Under the pieces are notes generated by a model. That model ran no database searches. It worked only from the letters and a program-made list of their open reading frames with translations, and was not told where the DNA came from. A stretch of 64,000 nt of DNA from Triticum aestivum. Taxonomy: Eukaryota; Streptophyta; Magnoliopsida; Poales; Poaceae. Both the position numbers and the translations under genes were made by a program. The first letter of the stretch is position 1. Every line of letters begins with the position of its first letter. Below are positions 23,166 to 35,110 of the stretch, piece by piece. The DNA lies in contig NC_057795.1 in assembly GCF_018294505.1 (NCBI RefSeq), positions 230,682,643 to 230,746,642 on the forward strand, written 5' to 3'.

Positions 23166-23467
23166 CTCTATGCATCGCTCGGCCCTAACCACCGACTGTA
23201 ACCTGGAACTCCTGGGTATTTTCCTCACCCTCGCTTCTACCACGGTTTTTTACGTCATGGATGGCCCAAAGAATGTCATGCAGCTGCATCTCCGGCCCGC
23301 CTAGGATGAAAAGACCATTTTCTGCTATGAATTTTTGTCATAGAAGTAGGATCCCACCACATCTATGATGATACTGTGTCACAATTATCATCATAGAAGT
23401 GTCATAAGCATGACATAAATTTTTTCGTTCGACCCAAAATATCATGGATGTGTCTTTTTTTGTAGTG
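23166..23467. mobile_element. CACTA-type terminus (right end)
   Basis: The segment ends CTTTTTTTGTAGTG at 23454-23467, the reverse complement of a CACTACAAAAAAAG terminal inverted repeat. Subterminal sequence includes repeated GTCATAGAAGT-like motifs (near 23338 and 23391). It joins 8594-10170 across the CRM insertion. The opposite terminus is not in the window. Confidence 0.7.
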
Positions 23468-24262
23468 CTCATACACTCCAGAGTCCAGACATTGGTAACC
23501 AGTGTGGACAGGGGGTGCGGCCGCCTATTATTGTCGGCGGCTCGGGCGCGTAATTAATATGGACCAGTGGGAGCGAGGCAGGATGTGGTCAAAAGCTATC
23601 TCACCTCCTAGTGAGCCTGCATGGCAGACTACTGCCATTCCTACCATCATTTCACACAGCTACTTACACGTCTCCCGTCAATACACACACCTGCATGCAC
23701 GCCTCCTGGTATGCCTGCGCGGCGGACTGCTCGCATGCGTACCGTCAACTCACGCCTGCTCGCACGGCACATGGGGCATGTGGCACCACATATATTTTTT
23801 GGTTTATTGATGATTCATTCTACCGCTTTACTACTTAACTAAGGCATGGCACGGTCTAACACACACGGTCTGAATAAATAATTCATATGAGATATTGGTT
23901 ACCAGTGTTTAATAATCTCTCGTTTGTAAGAAGATTATATCAAAACGGGTCTCATTGATGGAAAAATGCAATATATAGTCTACTGGTGTCCATATATGAC
24001 ACCACGATTAGTTTCATGAATTTCAACTAAGTTTTGGATTTACTAAATTTTAAAAATATATATTCTCAATATTTTGAAATCTCTTGAAAAGAGAAACATG
24101 CACCCAGGGACACATATGATTTTGCAACCCATTTTGGTGCACATGTAGCTCAAATTTGATTTCACACATTAAATCCCTAGGAAATCAATCAATGTATAAA
24201 AACGGTCGAATGATGTCTATTTTATTAAAATTAAAACGACACTCCATCTTTTGTCACATGTT
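23468..24262. other. Unassigned AT-rich spacer between two CACTA termini
   Basis: No recognised gene or element. The near-palindromic 15-mers ATTGGTAACCAGTGT (23491-23505) and ATTGGTTACCAGTGT (23894-23908) flank about 390 bp. The second half is strongly AT-rich. Reading frames are short and lack support. Confidence 0.4.
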
Positions 24263-25351
24263 CACTACAAAAAAAGTTTGACATGCCTCAGAGTGGCCGT
24301 GGTGGTGCGGGATGTGTGTGTTTGTGTGTGGGGCGGGGGGGGGGGGGTCTGGCAGTACACTATGAGTCATGAACCTCCATGTGGGATTATTGATCATTTT
24401 GTGAGTCATATATACCACATCAAAGTCAGGAATTGTTTGTTTAAAGCATTACACAACCCTCTCATACATAATGTTCGGGCGACATGCATGCATTGGTGGT
24501 CCTCTCATACACTCTCCCACGTACGGTTATCAGCGACGTGCCCATTCGTTAGGCCGCAAAGGTTTTGATATTCCACTAACAATGAGAGGCATTTGACCAA
24601 AAGGTGGATTCATGTTGGCATGTGTGTGGTGTGGATCATGATCAGATTCCATATCAAAGTTCGAGCACGTGCGTACACACTCCCACTGGCTTGAAGTCAG
24701 GGGCTACACGCATCATGGTGTAGTGCGTTTCCGGTTTGCGAAGCATGTGTCACGTCAAAGTTGTGCATAGTCAAACATCACATAACACACGAGCGCATGC
24801 ACACGGTGGTTTTGTCCTATGACATCACTCGTGTGTGCCTCTCTCTGTGGGCCCACGAGGTTGTCGTCGACCAATTGAATGTCCAACAAGAGAGAGGCTA
24901 ATTTGACCAACAAGGATGGTTCTTTTTTTGTTTGTGTTACGTATATGAATGGTATATGAGTATGTACATGTCAAAGAGGGGTCAACCTGAATACTCTATA
25001 TATATGCGTGTCATAACCTCGCTCCGTGTGGGGACTTTCTGGTTCATGAGGCAGGTGCCACATCAAAGTTGTACATTATATTGGTATTCAAACATCACAC
25101 AATACCATGCAGGCGGTGGATGTCCTATATATAGGAACTGACTCGCGTGTGGCGCTTCCATCCGTGGGCATGTGAGGTTGTCCTCCATCACTTTGACCCA
25201 ATGAGAGAGAGGTTAATTAGATCATCAATGAATCATTCTTTTTTGGTTTGTCCTATACAGTAGAAGTACATATATACCAAACGTCGAATGGGGGCATACA
25301 TATAGCACATACCACGTATCATGAACCTCGCGCTCTCCATGGGGAGTTTTT
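24263..25351 (+). mobile_element. CACTA-type left terminus with ~310-bp tandem units
   Basis: CACTACAAAAAAAG at 24263-24276 is identical over 14 bp to the inverted terminus ending at 23467. From about 24360 to 25345 the DNA consists of roughly three diverged ~310-bp units. Equivalent GAGAGGC/T...TTTGACC-type blocks lie near 24576, 24884 and 25195, and TCAAAGTTGTRCAT blocks near 24754 and 25063. A G-run lies near 24330-24347. No matching right terminus is seen before 25352. Confidence 0.55.
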
Positions 25352-25589
25352 CACTACATGAATCAAGCACTTTGACGTCAGCCATGGCTGACGGCAAAGG
25401 CATGGGGCTGACGACAAAGACCTTTGCCGTCAGCCAACAGGCGGCAATAGGACCGGCTGAATAGGCTACGACAAAGGCCTCTTTGCCGTCTGCTGGCTGA
25501 CGGCAAAGCTGCAAAGGGCTTTGCCGTCTACTAACAGAAAACAAAGAGCCTGGACGGCACACGTGGCAGTTCATGTCCGTTAAGTGGCT
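25352..25589 (+). mobile_element. Caspar-like CACTA, left terminus
   Basis: Starts CACTAC and then carries many direct and inverted copies of TTTGCCGTCAGC / GCTGACGGCAAAG. This subterminal repeat pattern is typical of Caspar-type CACTA elements in Triticeae (family name from memory). The Sabrina-like element interrupts it at 25590; it continues at 53414. Confidence 0.7.
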
Positions 25590-27279
25590 TGATGTCTAAT
25601 ACACAACCTTCTTTTTGTAGACGTTGTTGGGCCTCCAAGTGCAGAGGTTTGTAGGACAGTAGCAAATTTTCCTCAAGAGGATGACCTAAGGTTTATCAAT
25701 TCGTTGGAGGCGTAGGATGAAGATGGTCTCTCTCAAACAACCCTGCAACCAAATAACAAGAAGTCTCTTGTGTCCCCAACATACCCAATACAATGGTAAA
25801 TTGTATAGATGCACTAGTTTGGTGAAGAGATGGTGATACAAGTGCAATATGGATGGTAGATATAGGTTTTTGTAATCTTAAAATATAAAAACAGCAAGGT
25901 AACTCATGATAAAAGTGAGCACAAACGGTATTGCAGTGCTAGGAAACAAGGCCTAGGGTTCATACTTTCACTAGTGCAAGTTCTCTCAACAATAATAACA
26001 TAACTAGATCATATAACTGTCCCCCAACATGCAACAACGAGTCACTTCAAAGTCACTAATAGCGGACCACAAACGAAGAGATTATTGTAGGGTACGAAAC
26101 CACCTCAAAGTTATCCTTTCTGATCGATCTATTCAAGAGTCCGTAGTAAAATAACATGAAGCTATTCTTTCCGTTCGATCTATCATAGAGTTCGTAGTAT
26201 AATAACACCTTAAGACACAAATCAACCAAAACCCTAATGTCACCTAGATACTCCAATGTCACCTCAAGTATCCGTGGGTATGATTATACAATATGCATCA
26301 CACAATCTCAGATTCATCTATTCAACCAACACAAAGTACTTCAATGAGTGCCCCAAAGTTTCTACCGGAGAGTCAAGACGAAAACTTGTGCCAACCCCTA
26401 TGCATAAGTTCATTGAACCCACAAGTTGATCACCAAAACATACATCAAGTAGATCACGTGAATATCCCATTGTCACCACAAATAAGCACAAAAATACATA
26501 CATCAAGTGTTCTCAAATCCTTAAAGACTCAATCTGATAAGATAACTTCAAGAGGAAAACTCAATTCATCACAAGAGAGTAGAGGGGGAGAAACATCATA
26601 AGATCCAACTATAATAGCAAAGGTCGCGATACATCAAATCATATCACCTCAAGAACACGACAGAGAGAGAGAGAGAGAGAGATCAAACACATAGCTACTG
26701 CTACATGCCCTCAACCCTGAGGCTGAACTACTCCCTCCTCATCATGGAGAGTGCCGGGATGATGAAGATGCCCACCGGTGAGGGATCCCCCTCCGGTAGG
26801 GTGGCGGAACGGGCTCCCAAGAGGTTTTTGGTGGCTATAGAGGATTGCGGCGGCAGAACTCCCGATCTATTGTTCTCCCTGATGTTTTAGGGTATATGGA
26901 GATATATAGGCAAAAGAAGTCAGTCAAGGGAGCCACGAGGGGACCACGAGGGTGGGGGGCGCGCCCAAGGGGGGAGGGCGCGCCTCCCTGCCTCGTGGCC
27001 ACCTCGAAGCTTCCCTTACATGCACTCCAAGTCCCCTGGATTGCTTCCATTCCAAAAATAACTTTCCCGAAGGTTTCATTCCGTTTGGACTCCGTTTGAT
27101 ATTCCTTTTCTTCGAAACACTGAAATAGGGAAGAAAACAACAATATGGGCTGGGCCTCCGGTTAATAGGTTAGTCCCAAAAATAATATAAAAGTGTATAA
27201 TAAAGCCCGTAAACATCCAAAACAGATAATATAATAGCATGAATGCTTCATAAATTCTAGATACGTTGGAGACGTATCA
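25590..27279 (-). repeat. 3' LTR of Sabrina-like element (1,690 bp)
   Basis: Collinear with 51733-53413. It contains a (GA)n tract near 26660-26681 that is longer than in the other LTR, plus a GC-rich block near 26925-27000. The polypurine-like AAGCTTGGGGATGC (minus strand) directly abuts it at 27280-27293. Confidence 0.9.
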
Positions 27280-28643
27280 GCATCCCCAAGCTTAATTCCC
27301 GCTCGTCCTCGAGTAGGTAAATGATAAAAGAAATAATTTATGAAGTGTGAATGCTAGCAGGTGCATAAGTTTGATCAATGATAATTTCAATCACCTTTTC
27401 TGCCATCATTATATGTCATAGCAGTAGTTCATCTCATAAAACTTCTCACGATCAAGTAACAAGCTATTCACATGTTAAAGCATAGACCATAAACTTTCTT
27501 GAAAACTAGCAAACTTCATTCTCAGTCATCAAACAATTGCAATTCATCTTATTTTCAAAAAGTTTCTATGTCAGATCTTTGATTTAGCAAATCGCACATA
27601 CTCAACTATCATATAGTCTTCCATGATTGCTACCACTCAAAGCATATTTTTAGAACAAATAGCATCGATCGAACACAGAGAAAGCTAGGGGCTTAATGTT
27701 TCGCCTCCCAACTTACTTATCATATAGATAATTGTCAACAATAATAATTCATGATCAAATATATTTGAATGGCCATATATGCTTAGATCTTTCCCCATCA
27801 CATGATGCTTGCCAACTAAAGAGTAGGTTGGAATGAGAAGAAATACTACTGACTCTTGCATAAAAGTAAAAGATAGGCCCTTCGCAGAGGGAAGCAGGGA
27901 TTTGCGGAGGTGCCAGATTTCGTTTTTGAAATAGAGATAAATAATTTTGAGAGGCATGCTTTCATTGTCAACATAACAACCAAGAGTTCCCGATATCTTC
28001 CATACTACATACATTATAGGTTGTTCCCAAACAGAATGGTAAAGTTTTTACTCCCCCTCCACACACAATCATCAATCCATGGCTTGCCCAAAACAACGGG
28101 CGCCTCCAACTAACATCAATCCTTGGGGAGTTTTGTTTGCAATTATTTTTGATTTGATTTTGATCTTTTGATCATGGGACTGGGCATCCCAGTTACAAGC
28201 CATTTTTCTCGTGAATGATGAGCGGAGTCCACTCATCATGAGAATAACCCACCTAGAATGGAAGATACTGATAGCCCCTAGTCGCTACATGAGCGATTCG
28301 GGCATACAAAACAGATTATTATTTGAAGGTTTAGAGTTTGGCACATGCAAATTTACTTGGAATGGTAGGTAAATACCACATATAGGTAGGTATGGTGGAC
28401 ACTAACGGAAGAAACTTGGTTCAAGGGATTTGGATGCACAAGCAGTATTCCCACTTAGTACAAATATTTTGGCTAGCAAATGATTCTAAAAAGCAAGCAC
28501 CGCATGTTGGAGGATCTATAAGAATATAACTTCTATGCAAATATACCCAAGCATAACTCATTACATTGTCTTGCTTGTCCAACTTTAGCTAATTTTCTCA
28601 GGTTTGAAAATAATTAATGGGGCTCACAATCATAGAAGATGTC
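27280..28643 (-). other. Sabrina-like internal region, 3' part
   Basis: AT-rich internal DNA between the 3' LTR and the Tekay-type insertion. It starts with the polypurine-like motif at 27280-27293. The longest minus-strand frame (27685-28014, 109 codons) has no motif I recognise. The insertion TSD is ATGTC at 28639-28643 against ATGTT at 48570-48574. Confidence 0.65.
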
Positions 28644-31319
28644 TGTAACATCCCAAATTTTCAATTTGGAATGTTATACATAGATCATCCATGCATATCA
28701 TATTTTATTGCGTTTCCGCTCCGCAATCCTTGAAATCCTAAGCAAATCAAGGACCCTCGGAGAGAGTTGGGGATTTCCCGATTTTCATATTTGATTTTCC
28801 TATCAAATAATGAAACGAGGATTGTGATTTTAATTATTTTTCTCTCCGAAAAATATTTCTTATAAAAATATATGAGAGGAGATAATATGACTTCTCCAAA
28901 ACAATTGAAATATTGGAGGAAAATGTTAAAATCATTTGTTGGATTTTATTTGAGTTTATTTGGATTTTATTGGCGTTAGAAAAAAATATGCACGTTTTTA
29001 AAATTGCATTTTAGGGCCAAGAAAATGTTCAGCTCGTTCTAAATATTTTATTTAGACGGTGAAAAATTGTTTTGGCATTTTTAGGTTTTTATTTTATTTT
29101 ATAGAATTTATTTTCTGTTGGCGAAATTATATATATAAAAAAACTTCCCCGCGCCCGACTGGGCCTAAGGCCCAGCTGAGCAGGCCGACCCAGCCGCCGC
29201 CGCCTTCCTCGCGCGCGCGCTAGCCCTTGCGCCGCTCGGAGCGGAGTCCGACCCGGACTCCGCCTCCGCCGCGCCTTGCCCCCTCCTCCAAGTCGCCGCC
29301 CCGCCCCCTTTATATATGCCGCCACCCAGCCCCCAAATCGCCACCACCGCCAGCCCCGCCACCCCGAGCCGCAACCGTCGTCGCCCGCACTCGCCGCCGC
29401 CACCGCTTGTCGCGCCGCCGCCAAGCCCCGCCACCGTCCCGCCGCCCAAACCCCGCCTCGCCAGAGCCACCTCGCCAGAGGTACCGCGGTGATCCGTCAC
29501 CGTCGTTTTATTTAAACCCTAGATTGGTTTTTTTTAGATTTGGTTCGCCGGTTTTCTTGGTTCGTTTAATTAGCGGACGTTCGTCCATACGTTCATCTAA
29601 CGAACGGTTTTTCTTCCGTTAGTTACAGATAACGAACGCTCGTTCGTTAGCCAGTTCGTTAGTTTTCTTCAATCGGATTTATCTGCGATTATTTTTCAGA
29701 CGCGATTTCTGATCCGATCTTAGATTCTGTTTTTCTTCGTGCTCGTTAGTCGGAATCAGGTGATTCAAACGCCTAGAGTTTCGTCTCGAGGCCCTCTTTC
29801 TGTTTAATCAACTTAAACAAAGTTTTGATACTGTAAAATTTGACCTTAGTCCAGATTAGTATACGGGTCTTGTTTCTTTCGCCGTTTGAGTTTCGTTGCT
29901 CCGTTTGATTTGATTCTTTTCACAAACCGGAGTTCTTAAGTTGAACTTTCTGGTGAATCTCTTTTACTTGGAGTTTTTCTTGTGCATCTTTGCTAATTGC
30001 TTATGTATGTTATTGTTTGTTTGTGATAGAATTCCCGGAGTGTGAAGCGTGTTACTACGAGTCTCTAGGATTGACGGATCGTCAGCAAGGCAAGTAACAC
30101 ATTGATCATACTCTTTCCATACCCAATTTTCATTGCATTAGTTCAATCCTCAAACATTGCATGATTAGGATGTCTTTAACTTGTGGGTTGGGAATAGTTT
30201 CTAAGGTAGAACCTATTGCCCTGTTTATTATCAAACCCTTGGGAGTTACTTCTACGCGTTGCTTATATTGCCATGCTATGCTCGTAGACGTGGATTGGGT
30301 TTGAGTGTATCCATGACAGTTGTGAGATTGTTAATTAATGGTTTACTTAAGGTGGCAACTTTAATACACATCTGGGTGGATTGAGGAACCTGGGGAACCC
30401 AGTGTTGTCTATTTTATTTTTTGGAAATCCTGGGGTATCCGTGTGATCTTCCAATGGACCGCCCCCCAGGCTCAAAGGGAACTGAGATTATTCATGCTAG
30501 AAACATCCGTGTGTAGCCACAAGCTATTATGGGCTCTAGCATAGCCGATTAAGTTACGTGAAGCTCTTGAAGAGGTAGATCAGCAGGTCATCCGTTTCTA
30601 AAACACCATGTAGTATGAGAAATCTAACGGAAGCGATCGAGTCTTGTGGGGAAAAGTGCGCAAACCTCTGCAGAGTGTACAAACTAATCATGGTTAGCGG
30701 TGTCCCCGGTTATGGACAATTTGAGTATCTAGTACTTGAGTTATCACATGTATCTCATCACTCCTAATTAATTTTGTTGGGTTGTTAATTACTTTAATTT
30801 GGGATTGAGTTGGGGTTATACCTTCTCAATGTTTCAACCACCATGATAGTTAAATTAAAATTTATTCCTTTGTTGTAGGGAAAAATTTCCTTTCTGCAAT
30901 ACTATAACCATAGAGCTTTCCACCAGCCATATACTCCTGTAGTGATAGCATTATTCGGTTCCTGCTTTACTGTGTTATATTGCCAGCATATTCCATGTGC
31001 TGACCTGTTTTCAGGCTGCAACGTATTATGTTGCAGACTTTTCAGACGAGGAGTAAGGTTTGTTAGGTCGTTGCCGTGCAGCTCAGCTATGCCGTTGGAG
31101 TTGATGGACTCACTTTATCTTCCTAGCCTTCCGCTGTTATCGCATTAGATGGCCTTAAGCCATATTATTGTAATAATCTCTCTTTTGAGACATTCGATGT
31201 AATAAGTGTGTGATTGCTACTCTGTTATAAATCCTTCGAGTATTGTGCATGTCAGCATTACTCATCCAGGGATGACACTGGGGCACAGAGACTTGACCGT
31301 TTGAGGTCGGGTCGCTACA
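28644..31319 (+). repeat. 5' LTR of Tekay-type element (2,676 bp)
   Basis: TG...CA termini. A TATATAT box lies at 29311-29317 after a GC-rich block. About 260 bp downstream (29570-29665) is a cluster of AACGAACG and CGTTCGTT repeats, conserved in the other LTR at about 46750-46840. Relative to the 3' LTR it lacks roughly 70 bp near 30585. Confidence 0.9.
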
Positions 31320-31323
31320 AGAT

Positions 31324-31328
31324 GGTAT
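31324..31328 (+). other. TSD of BARE insertion inside a split PBS
   Basis: GGTAT here and at 39948-39952 duplicates part of the chromovirus primer-binding site. The site begins TGGTAT at 31323 and resumes as CAGAGC at 39953. The initiator tRNA-Met site is thus cut in two by the copia element. Confidence 0.92.
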
Positions 31329-33072
31329 TATTGGAAATATGCCCTAGAGGCAATAATAAATTAGTTATTATTATATTTCCTTGTTCATGATAATCGTTTA
31401 TTACCCATGCTATAATTGTATTGATAGGAAACTCAGATACATGTGTGGGTACATAGACAACACCATGTCCCTAGTAAGCCTCTAGTTAACTAGCTCGTTG
31501 ATCAACAGATGGTTACGGTTTCCTGACCATGGACATTGGATGTCGTTGATAACGGGATCACATCATTAGAAGAATGATGTGATGGACAAGACCCAATCCA
31601 CCTAGCACAAAGATCGTAGTTCGTATGCTAAAGCTTTTCTAATGTCAAGTATCATTTCCATAGGCCATGAGATTATGCAACTCCCGGATACCGTAGGAAT
31701 GCTTTGGGTGTACCAAACGTCACAACGTAACTTGGTGGCTATAAAGATACACTACGGGTATCTCCGAAAGTGTCTGTTGGGTTGGCACGAATCGAGACTG
31801 GGATTTGTCACTCCGTGTGACGGAGAGGTATCTCTGGGCCCACTCGGCAGGACATCATCATAATGTGCACAATGTGACCAAGGGGTTGATCACAGGATGA
31901 TGTGTTACGGAACGAGTAAATAGACTTGCCGGTAACGAGATTGAACAAGGTATCGGCATACCGACGATCGAATCTCGGGCAAGTACAATACCGCTAGACA
32001 AAGGGAATTGTATACGGGATCAATTGAGTCCTTGACATCGTGGTTCATCCAATGAGATCATCGTGGAACATGTGGGAGCCAACATGGGTATCCAGATCCC
32101 GCTGTTGGTTATTGACCGGGAGAACATCTCGGTCATGTGTACGTGTCTCCCGAACCCGTAGGGTCTACACACTTAAGGTTCGATGATGCTAGGGTTATAA
32201 AGGAAGTTTGTATGTGGTTACCGAATATTGTTCGGAGTCCCGGATGAGATCCCGGACATCACGAGGAGTTTCGGAATGGTCCAGAGCTAAAGATTTATAT
32301 ATGTGAAGTCCTATTTTGGCCACCGGAAAATGTTCAGGATTTTTCGGTATTGTACCGGGAAGGTTCTAGAAGGTTCCGGAGTGGGGCCCACCTGCATGGG
32401 GGGACCCACATGAACGTGGGTAGTTGGGGCAAGGCCCCACAACCCTGGTCAAGGCGCACCAAGATCCCCCCTTAGAAGGAATAAGATCATATCCCGAAGG
32501 GATTAGATCAAGATCCCTAAAAAGGGGGGATAACAATCGGTGGGGAAGGAAATGATGGGATTTCTTTCCTCCCACCTTGGCCACTGCCCCAATGGACTTG
32601 GAGGGAAAGAAACCAGCCCCCTCCACCCCTATATATAGTGGGGAGGCGCATGGGAACTTTAGAAAAGTTCTGGCGCAGCCCTCCCCCTCTCCCAAGTCCT
32701 CCTCCTCTCCCGCGGTGCTTGGCGAAGCCCTGCAGGATTGCCACGCTCCTCCACCACCACCACGCCATCGTGCTGCTGCTGGAAGGAGTCTTCCCCAACC
32801 TATCCCTCTCTCCTTGCTGGATCAAGGCATGGGAGACGTCACCGGGTTGCATGTGTGTTGAACGCGGAGGTGCCGTCCGTTCAGCACTAGGATCTCCGGC
32901 GATTTGGATCACGACGAGTATGACTCCTTCAACCCATTTCACTTGAACGCTTCCTCTTAGCAATCTACAAGGGTATGTAGACGCACTCTCCTTCCCCTTG
33001 CTGCTAGTTTCTCCATAGATGGATCTTGGTGACTCGTAGGAAAATTTTGAATTTCTGCTACGTTCACCAACA
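31329..33072 (+). repeat. 5' LTR of BARE/Angela element (1,744 bp)
   Basis: Starts TATTGG and ends CCAACA. The TATA box CTATATATAG is at 32630-32639. It is very similar to the 3' LTR; small differences include GATGTGATGG against GATGTCATGG and a short indel near 31600. Confidence 0.95.
32630..32639 (+). promoter_or_regulatory. TATA box in BARE 5' LTR
   Basis: CTATATATAG, also present in the 3' LTR at 39504-39513. It is placed as expected for the BARE-1 promoter. No expression evidence can be drawn from sequence. Confidence 0.75.
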
Positions 33073-33073
33073 G

Positions 33074-33086
33074 TGGTATCAGATCC
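33074..33086 (+). promoter_or_regulatory. BARE primer-binding site
   Basis: TGGTATCAGATCC, one base from the initiator tRNA-Met complement (GATCC for GAGCC). It lies one nt after the LTR end. About 1.25 kb of non-coding leader follows before gag-like sequence. Confidence 0.85.
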
Positions 33087-34330
33087 AGGTCTATTGCCTA
33101 GATTCTTTGCACGAGTAGAACACAAAGTAGTTGTGGGCGTTGATTTTGTTCAATATGCTTATCGTTACTAGTCCAATCTTGTTTCGGCGGTATTGTGGGA
33201 TGAAGCGGCCCGGACCGACCTTACACGTACACTTACGTGAGACAGGTTCCACCGACTGACATGCACTTGGTGTATAAGGTGGCTAGCGGTTGCCAGTCTC
33301 TCCCACTTTAGTCGGAACGGATTCGATGAAAAGGGTCCTTATGAAGGGTAAATAGCAATTGACATATCACGTTGTGGTTTTTGCGTAGGTAAGAAACGTT
33401 CTTGCTAGAAACCCATAGCAGCCACGTAAAACATGCAAGCAACAATTAGAGGACGTCTAACTTGTTTTTGCAGGGTGTGCTATGTGATGTGATATGGCCA
33501 AGAAGAATGTGAGGAATGATATGTGATGTATGAGATTGATCATGTTCTTGTAATAGAATCATGACTTGCATGTCGATATGTATGACAACCGGCAGGAGCC
33601 ATAGGAGTTGTCTTAATTTATTGTATGACCTGCATGTCATTAAACAATGCCATGTAATTACTTTACTTTATTGCTAACTGGTAGCCATAGTAGTAGAAGT
33701 AATAGTTGGCGAGACAACTTCATGAAGACACGATGATGGAGATCATGGTGTCATGCCGGTGACGATGATGATCATGGAGCCCCGAAGATGGAGATCAAAA
33801 GGAGCAATGTGATATTGGCCATATCATGTCACTATTTGATTGCATGTGATGTTTATCATGTTTATGCATCTTATTTGCTTAGAACGACGGTAGTAAATAA
33901 GATGATCCCACATTAAAATTTCAAGAAAGTGTTCCCCCTAACTGTGCAACGTTGCGAAAGTTCGTCGTTTCGAAGCACCCCGTGATGATCGGGTGTGATA
34001 GATTCTTACGTTCACATACAACGGGTGTAAGCTAGATTTACACACGCGAAACACTTAGGTTAACTTGACGAGCCTAGCATCTACAGACATGGCCTCGGAA
34101 CACAAGAGACCGAAAGGTCGAGCATGAGTCGTATGGAGGATACGATCAACATGAAGATGTTCACCGATGATGACTAGTCCGTATCACGTGATGATCGGAC
34201 ACAGCCTAGTTGACTCGGATCATGTAATCACTTAGATGACTAGAGGGATGTCTATCTGAGTGGGAGTTCATAAGATGAACTTAATTATCCTGAACATAGT
34301 CAAAAGATTCTTGCAAATTGTGTCGTAGCT
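33087..34330 (+). other. BARE untranslated leader
   Basis: Non-coding leader between PBS and gag. Long leaders are normal in this family. No gene is seen; the frames here are short. Confidence 0.7.
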
Positions 34331-35110
34331 CGCGCTTTATTTCTACTGTTTTAGATATGTTCCTAGAGAAAATATAATTGAAAGTTGATAGTAGCAACTA
34401 TGCGGACTGGGTCCGTGAACTGAGGATTGTCCTCGTTGCTTCGTAGAAGGCTTATGTCCTTAATGCACCGCTCGGTGTGCTGGACCTCGAACATAGTCTA
34501 TGGATGTTGCGAACATCTGACATACACGTTTTGATAACTACGTGATAGTTCAGTTAAATGGTTTAGAGTAGAGGCACCAAAGACGTTTTTCGAAACGTCG
34601 CGGAACATATGAGATGTTTCGAGGGCTGAAATTGGGACTTCAGGCTCGTGCCCACGTCAAGAGGTATAAGACCTCCGACGATTTTCTTAGCCTGCAAACT
34701 AAGTGAGAAAGGCACAATCGTTGAGCTTGTGCTCAGATTGTCAGAGTGCAACAATCACTTGAATCGAGTGGGAGTTGATCTTCCAGAGATACTGATGTTT
34801 CTCCAAAGTCATTGCCACCAAGCTGCTAGAGCTTCGTGATGAACTATAACATATCAGGGATAGATATGATGATCCTTTGGGTATTCACGATGTTTGACAC
34901 CGCGAAAGTAGAAATCAAGAAGGAGCATCAATTGTTGATGGTTGGTGAAACCACTAGTTTCAAGAAGGGCAAGGGCAAGAAGGGATACTACATGAAACGG
35001 CAAATCAGCTGCTGCTCTAGTGAAGAAACCCAAGGTTGAAACCAAACCCGAGACTAAGTGCTTCTGTAATAAGGGGAACAGCCACTGGAGCAGAATTACC
35101 CTAGATACTT
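34331..35110 (+). pseudogene. gag: BARE gag remnant
   Basis: A gag block reading NYADWVREL begins near 34396 and is followed by an in-frame TAG at 34444-34446. The expected zinc-knuckle region lies near 35057-35110 but reads CFCNKGNSHW and has lost the CX2C spacing and the final cysteine. The frame is interrupted repeatedly. Family role: capsid protein. Non-functional. Confidence 0.75.

Noticed and set aside
23502..23842. Possible short genes (73-102 codons) between CACTA termini
   Set aside because: Three overlapping frames of similar length with no motif and no splice or promoter evidence.
29089..29622. Pro/Arg-rich frames near a TATA box, possible host gene
   Set aside because: They lie within the 5' LTR of the Tekay-type element and recur in its 3' LTR; GC-rich leader sequence.
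32366..33125. Frames of 100-200 codons over the BARE LTRs on both strands
   Set aside because: They are duplicated in the other LTR (39326-39997), overlap the promoter region, and have no known product.
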